Positions 1 to 4,829 of a stretch of DNA of 6,243 nucleotides are shown here, in pieces; positions within the stretch are counted from its first letter, which is position 1, and each line of letters starts with the position of its first letter. A program made the position numbers and the translations under genes. A model generated the notes under the pieces. It ran no database searches. It worked only from the letters and a program-made list of their open reading frames with translations, and was not told the origin of the DNA. Source of the DNA: Cryomorphaceae bacterium (GTDB taxonomy: Bacteria; Bacteroidota; Bacteroidia; Flavobacteriales; Schleiferiaceae). The stretch lies in NCBI GenBank assembly GCA_003451355.1, contig DMDX01000001.1, positions 1-6,243 on the forward strand, written 5' to 3'.

Positions 1-423
1 GCGTGGTGCGAGGGCCAAACAGGCTATCCGATGGTGGACGCTGGGATGCGCCAGCTCAACACGACGGGCTACATGCACAACAGAGTCCGAATGGTGGTTG
101 CAAGCTTCCTTACCAAGCACTTACTCATCGACTGGCGTTGGGGAGAGGCCTACTTCGCCCAAAAACTCCTGGACTTTGACCAAGCGAGTAACGTAGGAGG
201 TTGGCAGTGGGCGAGTGGGTCGGGCACCGACGCAGCTCCCTACTTTCGGATCTTTAATCCACAATCACAGCTTGAGAAATTCGACCGCAAACTTGAATAC
301 GTCCAGAAGTGGGTTCCGGAATACGGAACACCCTCGTACCCAAACCCCATCGTCGACCACGCTTGGGCAAGGCAACGTTGCTTGGAGCGCTATAAATCAG
401 GATTAGGAAGTACTCAGGACTGA
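1..423 (+). CDS. phr: Deoxyribodipyrimidine photolyase, C-terminal part (5' end outside window)
   Basis: This is the last 140 codons of a class I type CPD photolyase (cryptochrome/photolyase family), which uses blue light and reduced FAD to split cyclobutane pyrimidine dimers in DNA. The reading frame is open from base 1, so the gene begins upstream. The fragment is the most conserved part of the FAD-binding helical domain. It opens with WCEGQTGYPMVDAGMRQL, followed by MHNRVRM, LLIDWRWGE, SNVGGWQWASGSGTDAAPYF and RIFNP. From the E. coli enzyme, the Asn of SNVGGW corresponds to the residue facing FAD N5. The first Trp of GGWQW corresponds to the FAD-proximal Trp of the electron-transfer chain, the second lies at the dimer pocket, and the Trp of DWRWGE is the middle Trp of the chain. 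All are present, so the enzyme looks functional. The N-terminal antenna domain is not visible, so antenna type cannot be judged. A bacterial cryptochrome role is less likely but cannot be excluded. The 3' end overlaps the convergent next gene by 10 bases. Confidence 0.93.
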   Translation, partial: AWCEGQTGYPMVDAGMRQLNTTGYMHNRVRMVVASFLTKHLLIDWRWGEAYFAQKLLDFDQASNVGGWQWASGSGTDAAPYFRIFNPQSQLEKFDRKLEYVQKWVPEYGTPSYPNPIVDHAWARQRCLERYKSGLGSTQD

Positions 424-1853
424 AGCGCCTCGGCCTTCGGGTAACCGAACAGCCCCTTCTCTTTGATGATGGTATCCACGTAGGTCGGAAGGCACGATTC
501 CCATCCCGTTTCGCCATTACGAATCCGACGAAGTACGTCACGACTCCAAATACTTAAAATTTCAGGATCGAAATTCTCAATGTCGCGAAATCTGCGAGCT
601 TGCTTCAAGTAGTCGTAAATGTTTTTAAACAAATCATTTACGACAATATCATCCGTAGTGGTAATGCTCTCGTCGCCTCTAAACGGGTACGCGTAAATGA
701 CCAAGCTCTTTGAGAACAAACGTCCCATGGCTTCGAGAATTCCACCCGTGAGGTGGTCGTAGTACTTTTCTTCAAATACCTCTTGAAGCGAGGGGACACC
801 CATGATGAGCCCCATGCGCTTCTTGGTGAAGCTCGCGAAGTAGTCCACCAACCGGTAGTACTCTTGGTAGTTCGAGATCAGCACGGTTTGGCCAATACTG
901 CACAAAATGTCGGCGCGGTCCAAGAAGTCCTGCTCGTCGAGGCTACCGTCAGCGAGAAGGTTGTTGAGTGTGATCTCGAAAAGCACCACAGTATTCTCTT
1001 TTTCAACCTTATTGGACTTGATGAACTCTTTGTAGCCCTTTTTGATCATGTCCATGTTCACCTTGGTTACCGGGCGAAAGCTTCCGCGCATGGCCAAAAT
1101 GTTCCTCTTGTACAGTAGCTCTGCAGGGAGCAGGTTTTTGCCCTCTGGCCCAAAGATGACCGCGTCTGTAAAACCATTTTTAATCAGCTGGAGCGACATC
1201 AAACGGTTGTCTACGTGCTCAAAATCAGGACCTAAAAAGTTGATCAGATCAATCTCGATGGCTGATTTTTCTATCCCGTCGTACAAGCTCAGCAAGAACT
1301 TCTTGGGCTCGTCGTACAAATTGTAGGCGGCATAAATCAGATTAACCCCCATGGCGCCAATCGTCTCTTGCTGGTACTTGGCGTTGTCCTCGTGTAATCG
1401 AACGTGCAAAATTACCTCATTCGCCTCACCGTCAGGACGCGTTTGGTAGCGAATACCCAACCATCCGTGCCCCTTAAAGGTCTTGGCAAAGTTGATGGTG
1501 GCGACGGTGTTTGAAAACGCAAAAAAGCACTTGTCGGGTGAGCGATCTCGGTCAATGCGCTCATGCAAAAGCCGATATTCGTGATGCAGCATTTTGCGCA
1601 ATCGAGTTTCAGTCACGTACCTACCATCGGATTCTTGACCGTAAATGGCGTCTGAAAACTCCTTATCGTAGGCGCTCATCGCTTTGGCAATGGTGCCTGA
1701 TGCACCGCCAGAGCGAAAAAAGTGACGCACCGTCTCTTGGCCTGCGCCAATTTCTGCAAATGACCCGTAAATATTGGGGTTTAGGTTGGTGCGGAGCGCC
1801 TTCTGCGCGGCGCTTAAAACCATGTCAGCCATGTCATCAAAGGTAGCGTACAT
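414..1853 (-). CDS. Conserved protein of unknown function, 479 aa
   Basis: The gene encodes a soluble 479-residue protein with no signal peptide and no membrane segment. I recognise the block GSFAEIGAGQE at 30-40, then FFRSGGASGTIAKAMSAYD at 45-63 and FSDAIYG at 66-72, as the hallmark of a conserved family in Bacteroidota and some other bacteria, but I know of no proven function. Other visible segments are CFFAFSNTVATINFAKT (109-125), a Gly/Arg-rich stretch KGHGWLGIRYQ (127-137), TDAVIFGPEG (229-238), MRGSFRPVTKVN (255-266) and a C-terminal helical part rich in charged residues (403-447). Database labels I recall for relatives, TonB-dependent receptor and nicotinate-nucleotide adenylyltransferase, are not supported: there is no export signal or plug/barrel, and no HxGH nucleotidyltransferase motif. 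The start at 1853 gives a full frame beginning 8 bases from the divergent gene. Met8 (codon at 1832-1830) is an alternative that would leave about 29 bases of spacer. I see no TAnnTTTG box upstream on this strand. The 3' end overlaps the photolyase gene by 10 bases. Confidence 0.88.
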   Translation of the reverse strand: MYATFDDMADMVLSAAQKALRTNLNPNIYGSFAEIGAGQETVRHFFRSGGASGTIAKAMSAYDKEFSDAIYGQESDGRYVTETRLRKMLHHEYRLLHERIDRDRSPDKCFFAFSNTVATINFAKTFKGHGWLGIRYQTRPDGEANEVILHVRLHEDNAKYQQETIGAMGVNLIYAAYNLYDEPKKFLLSLYDGIEKSAIEIDLINFLGPDFEHVDNRLMSLQLIKNGFTDAVIFGPEGKNLLPAELLYKRNILAMRGSFRPVTKVNMDMIKKGYKEFIKSNKVEKENTVVLFEITLNNLLADGSLDEQDFLDRADILCSIGQTVLISNYQEYYRLVDYFASFTKKRMGLIMGVPSLQEVFEEKYYDHLTGGILEAMGRLFSKSLVIYAYPFRGDESITTTDDIVVNDLFKNIYDYLKQARRFRDIENFDPEILSIWSRDVLRRIRNGETGWESCLPTYVDTIIKEKGLFGYPKAEALQS

Positions 1854-1856
1854 TTG
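1849..1856 (+). promoter_or_regulatory. Candidate -7 box (TAnnTTTG) for the MBL hydrolase gene
   Basis: TACATTTG matches the Bacteroidota -7 consensus TAnnTTTG at all six fixed positions and ends 5 bases before the ATG at 1862. This would place transcription start at or very near the first codon. I see no TTG at the usual 17-23 base distance upstream, so the -33 half is missing or weak. The box overlaps the start codon of the divergent gene (1853-1851). A chance match is possible, but the same arrangement recurs before three other genes in this window. Confidence 0.5.
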
Positions 1857-1861
1857 GCCTG

Positions 1862-2635
1862 ATGCCCTCGGTTTCGCTCGAATTTTTTGGAAGTGGCACG
1901 AGCCAAGGTGTTCCCGTTATTGGGTGCGCATGCCCGGTATGTACGTCACTCAACCCCAATGATCGACGGTTACGGGCATCGGTGTTGATTTCCACCTCAA
2001 CGACTAAAGTGCTCATTGACTGTGGCCCGGATTTTAGGCAGCAAATGCTCCGCACGGATCACGCCCATCTTAATGCGGTAGTTCTGACGCATGAGCACAT
2101 GGACCACGTAGCGGGGCTAGACGATTTGCGGCCACTGATTTTTGCCCAAAAACTACCGATGCAACTTTGGGCCACCGATCGGGTAGAGAAGAGGTTGCGC
2201 GAACAGTTTGCCTATGCGTTCAGCGCGCGGCGGTACCCTGGAGCCCCTGAATTTGAACTTAAGCGGATTGAAACCGGTACAGAATTTACCATTGGTGACC
2301 AAGTATGGATTCCGATTCTTGGACAGCACGGAACCTGGCCCGTACTAGGCTACCGCATCGGGAATATTGTCTACCTCACCGACGTGTCCGGGATGCACAA
2401 GCACGAGCAAGATAAAATTCGCGGCGCCGAGGTGCTGGTGGTGAATGCACTTCGCAAAACACCACACATCACACACTTCAGTCTTGATGAGGCTGTTGAA
2501 TTTGCCAGAGAAACAGAGGTTCCGAATGTCTACTTCACCCACATTAGCCACCAAATGGGGCTGCACGACGAAGTGAATGCCGAGCTTCCAATTGGAATGT
2601 CGTTGGCGTACGACGGGCTTAAGCTAACGACTTAG
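1862..2635 (+). CDS. MBL-fold metallo-hydrolase, PhnP-like phosphodiesterase
   Basis: This 257-residue cytoplasmic protein has the metallo-beta-lactamase fold and belongs to the PhnP-like group, whose E. coli member is a cyclic phosphodiesterase of phosphonate breakdown. Visible features in order are: FFGSGTSQGVP (8-18), the typical first strand and loop; three cysteines in GCACPVC (C22, C24, C27), matching the extra structural zinc site of PhnP; the THEHMDH motif with His77, His79, Asp81 and His82 as di-metal ligands; a further ligand His156 in GQHGTWPVLGYRIG; Asp174 in YLTDVSG as bridging ligand; and THISHQMGLH (226-235) with the C-terminal ligand His. All expected ligands are present, so an active hydrolase is likely. 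No phn genes lie nearby, so phosphonate catabolism is not implied and the substrate is unknown. The start is fixed by the first beta strand beginning within five residues of this Met. The leader is likely absent or a few bases long. The stop codon overlaps that of the convergent dihydroorotase-like gene. Confidence 0.93.
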   Translation: MPSVSLEFFGSGTSQGVPVIGCACPVCTSLNPNDRRLRASVLISTSTTKVLIDCGPDFRQQMLRTDHAHLNAVVLTHEHMDHVAGLDDLRPLIFAQKLPMQLWATDRVEKRLREQFAYAFSARRYPGAPEFELKRIETGTEFTIGDQVWIPILGQHGTWPVLGYRIGNIVYLTDVSGMHKHEQDKIRGAEVLVVNALRKTPHITHFSLDEAVEFARETEVPNVYFTHISHQMGLHDEVNAELPIGMSLAYDGLKLTT

Positions 2636-3882
2636 CAAGCAGACACTTCCTCGTCGAGAATAGTGCCGACCGCGCAACCCTGACGGGGCCACGACGGCAC
2701 GTTGACTCCGAGTGATGCGGTACCTGACTGCTCGCCGTCTACATTGAAAAGGGTAAAATCAGCAGGGCTTCCAATGTTTACAGTCACTGAACCCAAGCCA
2801 AACAAGGTGCGTGGGCGGTGTGCCACTGCCTCGACCCAGGCCTCAAGGGCAGGGCGGTCTGAGCGCACTGCGCAGTACCATGAAAAGCACTGCTCAATGG
2901 TGGCGGCTCCAAAGCTCGCGCTGCCCCATTCGCAATTCTTGAGTTCGTGGTCCATTGGGTCGTGGTCGCTGACAATCAAGTCGATGGTGCCATCCAGTAT
3001 TCCTTCCCACAACGCTTGCTGGTCTATGCTGCCGCGTAAGGGGGGCATCAGCTTTACGGCGGTGTCGTAGGATTCGATGTCGGAATCGGTTCCGACCATG
3101 TTTGCAATTGCCACGTCGGCAGAAACATCAAGACCGCGAGCCTTTGCCTCGCGCACCATTTCAACACTTTCAGCGCACGAAAGACCCGATAGATGCAAGC
3201 CTCCACCCGCATATTCGGCAATTGCAAGGTCGCGCTGAACCCGAATCGTTTCTGCGAGGGCGGGGATCGGCGCCATGCCCGACTTCAATGCTGAGAGCCC
3301 CTCGTGGGCCACGCCCGTGGGGCAAAGGTTTCGCTCCATCGGGAAGCTCCACACGCGAGCATCAAGTCCCTGAGCGTACTCCAGGGCCAGCTGTAGCGTA
3401 TGAGGGCGGTCCACGGGGTGCTTGTCGTCAGAAAAAGCTAAGGCTCCTGCAGCGCGCATATCAGCTAGCTCAGCAAGTTTTTCGCCGTTCAGGCCTTGGG
3501 TAAGTGCCCCCACGGGAATCCACACCACGTGCTGAAACTCCGGAAGGGCTTCGATAGCGGGGCGATTATCTCGTACGGGATGAGTCGAGGGCATCAGCGC
3601 TACATGGGTAAATCCACCACGAAGTGCCGCGGCAGCCAGAGAATCGTAGGTCTCACGTTCTTCGTGGCCAGGCGCGCCACTCCGGGCGCGGCTGTCAATC
3701 CAGCCTGGGCTCAGCATCATTCCTTTGGCCCAATCTACTTCAGGTGCTCCGTGAAGCGTCCCGGGGCTGTCGATGGCCTGAATCTGTCCGTCTTTAATGA
3801 ATACATCCACGGAGTGACCGTGAAAAGGTGACCGAGGATCCACCACGTGTACGCTCGGCAGAATGAATGCATTTTGAGTCAT
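2632..3882 (-). CDS. pyrC: Dihydroorotase-family protein, probably non-catalytic
   Basis: This 416-residue protein is homologous over its full length to class I dihydroorotases, the amidohydrolase that closes carbamoyl aspartate to dihydroorotate in pyrimidine synthesis. Family landmarks are SPGWIDSRARSGAPGHEE (58-75), GGFTHVALMPSTHPVRDN (89-106), GALAFSDD (146-153), MPPLR (279-283), IVSDHDP (303-309), and a C-terminal composite-sheet segment with GSPADFTLFN (371-380). The metal centre is degraded. The usual DxHxH reads D63-S-R65-A-R67, so both His are Arg. The His expected around residue 179 is within SFPME, and the His expected before VST is replaced in LHLSGLSC (229-236). Asp305 and FSDD remain. 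I recall Bacteroidota homologues annotated as dihydroorotase with similar losses (for example DxNxN), so this is a family trait rather than a fresh mutation. It may play a structural role like the inactive PyrC' subunits bound to aspartate transcarbamoylase in Pseudomonas. The symbol denotes homology, not proven activity. The ATG at 3882 is preferred over an in-frame TTG at 3894, which lies inside the -7 box. Confidence 0.88.
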   Translation of the reverse strand: MTQNAFILPSVHVVDPRSPFHGHSVDVFIKDGQIQAIDSPGTLHGAPEVDWAKGMMLSPGWIDSRARSGAPGHEERETYDSLAAAALRGGFTHVALMPSTHPVRDNRPAIEALPEFQHVVWIPVGALTQGLNGEKLAELADMRAAGALAFSDDKHPVDRPHTLQLALEYAQGLDARVWSFPMERNLCPTGVAHEGLSALKSGMAPIPALAETIRVQRDLAIAEYAGGGLHLSGLSCAESVEMVREAKARGLDVSADVAIANMVGTDSDIESYDTAVKLMPPLRGSIDQQALWEGILDGTIDLIVSDHDPMDHELKNCEWGSASFGAATIEQCFSWYCAVRSDRPALEAWVEAVAHRPRTLFGLGSVTVNIGSPADFTLFNVDGEQSGTASLGVNVPSWPRQGCAVGTILDEEVSAC

Positions 3883-3918
3883 AGCCGAGCACAAATGTAG
3901 TTTTTTTTAACCGGCTAT
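3881..3918. repeat. 7-bp inverted repeat flanking the dihydroorotase-like promoter
   Basis: ATAGCCG at 3881-3887 is repeated as its exact reverse complement CGGCTAT at 3912-3918, with 24 bases between. The arms bracket the -7 box and A-tract of the dihydroorotase-like gene. The left arm touches its start codon. This could be an operator for a dimeric regulator, but a 7-base match over this distance can also occur by chance. Confidence 0.35.
3892..3899 (-). promoter_or_regulatory. Candidate -7 box for the dihydroorotase-like gene, with upstream A-tract
   Basis: Read on the minus strand, this is TACATTTG, a full match to TAnnTTTG, ending 9 bases before the ATG at 3882. Immediately upstream on the same strand is a run of eight A (3908-3901), which could bend DNA or aid polymerase binding. 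No clear TTG is present at the expected -33 distance. The short distance to the start codon predicts a leader of only a few bases. Confidence 0.6.
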
Positions 3919-3941
3919 CCGTACTTCTCATGCCGCATTTA

Positions 3942-4017
3942 CACGATGTGGCGCAGTCGCGAGCGCACTAGGTTCGGGACGCAGGGGTCAGTAGTGCGAG
4001 TCCAGACATCCCGACCA
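3942..4017 (+). pseudogene. Degenerate tRNA-Pro (anticodon CGG), probable pseudogene
   Basis: This 76-base segment aligns without gaps to the layout of a bacterial tRNA-Pro(CGG). It has a D-arm stem GCGC/GCGC (3951-3954, 3963-3966), an intact anticodon loop TTCGGGA (3973-3979) with anticodon CGG at 3975-3977, the variable loop GGGTC, and a 3' end CATCCCG-A-CCA with encoded CCA. The stems are badly decayed. By my count, pairing is 5 of 7 in the acceptor (CACGATG against CATCCCG), 4 of 4 in the D stem, 3 of 5 in the anticodon stem and 2 of 5 in the T stem. The conserved GG of the D loop is missing (AGTCGCGA), and the T loop reads TGCGAGT rather than TTCGAAT, so the D-loop/T-loop contact is lost. 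It is unlikely to fold or be charged as a normal tRNA. It could be a dead gene copy or the relic of an old integration site. No integrase is nearby. Confidence 0.72.
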
Positions 4018-4054
4018 GCGTTATCCTCGGTTCAGCCGGTGCTAAACGATACCA

Positions 4055-4086
4055 TTTGCGCTTATCAATGTTTAAACATATATTTG
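4055..4086 (+). promoter_or_regulatory. Bacteroidota-type promoter of the pirin gene
   Basis: The -33 element TTTG (4055-4058) and the -7 element TATATTTG (4079-4086) are separated by 20 bases. This agrees with the TTG-N17-23-TAnnTTTG pattern known from Flavobacterium and Bacteroides. It is the best-formed promoter in the window. The -7 box ends 4 bases before the ATG at 4091, so transcription probably starts at or beside the first codon, giving a leaderless or nearly leaderless message. Confidence 0.75.
4068..4079. promoter_or_regulatory. 12-bp palindrome in the pirin promoter spacer (candidate operator)
   Basis: ATGTTTAAACAT is a perfect 12-base palindrome lying between the -33 and -7 elements of the pirin promoter and touching the first base of the -7 box. 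A dimeric repressor bound here would block polymerase. The surrounding spacer is AT-rich, which raises the chance of a coincidental palindrome. Confidence 0.45.
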
Positions 4087-4090
4087 CAGT

Positions 4091-4816
4091 ATGAAAACCA
4101 TACTTCATCCGTCTTCATCGCGCGGAACCGCCGACCACGGCTGGCTCAAAACCGCGCATACCTTCTCATTTGCGGGCTACTACAATCCCGAGCGCGTTCA
4201 CTACGGCGTACTGCGCGTGCTCAACGACGACTGGATTGCGGGCGGAACCGGTTTTGGCAAGCATCCGCACGACAACATGGAGATTGTCACGATTCCGCTG
4301 ACCGGAGCGCTTGAGCACCAAGATTCCCTGGGTAACAAAGAAGTGCTTCGGATGGGTGAGGTGCAGGCGATGAGTGCAGGTACGGGCGTATTTCACTCCG
4401 AATACAACGCAAGCGCGACAGATCCTTGCTCGCTGCTGCAGATTTGGGTCATTCCAGAGCGACGTGGCGTGGAACCTCGCTACGAGCAGCGCTACTACGA
4501 CGTAGATGCCCTGGGCAAAGATTGGCATACCGTAGTAAATCCAATGGGGCAGGGCGAAGCCATGCCGATTCACCAGCAGGCATGGTTTTCACTGACCAAA
4601 ATTCCGGCAGGAACCGTGCGTAACTACCGTTCAAAGCGCAGCGAAAACGGAGTCTACTTCTTTGTAATTGAAGGCACTGCTCACATTGCAGGTAGTGCAC
4701 TCGAATCGCGCGACGGACTGGGCGTTTCAGAAGTCGATGAAGTAGAGGTAACCGCAACGACCGACTGCTTCATTTTGGCGATGGATGTGCCCCTTCGGCT
4801 CCCCGCTATAGCCTAA
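4091..4816 (+). CDS. Pirin family protein (YhhW-like bicupin)
   Basis: This 241-residue protein is a two-domain cupin of the pirin family, close in length to E. coli YhhW (about 231 residues). Landmarks are RGTADHGWLKTAHTFSFAGYY (11-31), NDDWIAGGTGFGKHPHDNMEI (45-65), EHQDSLGN (75-82), MSAGTGVFHSEYN (94-106) and LLQIWVIP (the strand that closes the first cupin). The four metal ligands of YhhW are all present as His58, His60, His102 and Glu104, so a mononuclear Fe or other metal site is expected. The second cupin (about 150-235) is more divergent and has no obvious metal site, as is usual in the family. YhhW shows quercetin 2,3-dioxygenase activity in vitro, but the natural substrate of bacterial pirins is not settled, so quercetinase should be read as a family label. 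It has its own promoter with a palindrome. Its stop codon is shared with the -7 box of ffh. Confidence 0.93.
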   Translation: MKTILHPSSSRGTADHGWLKTAHTFSFAGYYNPERVHYGVLRVLNDDWIAGGTGFGKHPHDNMEIVTIPLTGALEHQDSLGNKEVLRMGEVQAMSAGTGVFHSEYNASATDPCSLLQIWVIPERRGVEPRYEQRYYDVDALGKDWHTVVNPMGQGEAMPIHQQAWFSLTKIPAGTVRNYRSKRSENGVYFFVIEGTAHIAGSALESRDGLGVSEVDEVEVTATTDCFILAMDVPLRLPAIA

Positions 4817-4821
4817 CTTTG
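4814..4821 (+). promoter_or_regulatory. Candidate -7 box for ffh, overlapping the pirin stop codon
   Basis: TAACTTTG matches TAnnTTTG. Its first three bases are the TAA stop of the pirin gene. It ends 8 bases before the ffh ATG at 4830, leaving a predicted leader of a few bases at most. No clear TTG occurs at the normal -33 distance, so the upstream half is weak. AGGG at 4823-4826 resembles a Shine-Dalgarno core but is too close to the ATG to work well. Confidence 0.55.
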
Positions 4822-4829
4822 CAGGGATC

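Noticed and set aside
753..1326. Plus-strand open frames inside the unknown gene (753-1118 and 1042-1326)
   Set aside because: They are antisense to a long conserved coding frame, show no recognisable protein features and have no promoter signal.
3102..3503. 133-residue plus-strand open frame inside the dihydroorotase-like gene
   Set aside because: It is rich in Pro, Arg and Gly, as expected from an antisense shadow of a GC-rich coding region, and the opposite frame is clearly a conserved protein.
3883..3894. TTG start at 3894 giving a 420-residue dihydroorotase-like protein
   Set aside because: The TTG is the end of the TACATTTG -7 box, so it would lie upstream of the transcription start. 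The ATG four codons later gives a normal N-terminus.
4021..4050. Possible hairpin downstream of the tRNA relic (CGG...CCG around 4028-4039)
   Set aside because: The stem is only three or four pairs and no T-run follows, so it is not a credible terminator.
3946..4314. Open frame running from the tRNA relic into the pirin gene
   Set aside because: It crosses the tRNA-like segment and the pirin promoter, then overlaps the conserved pirin frame in another phase. The translation resembles no family.
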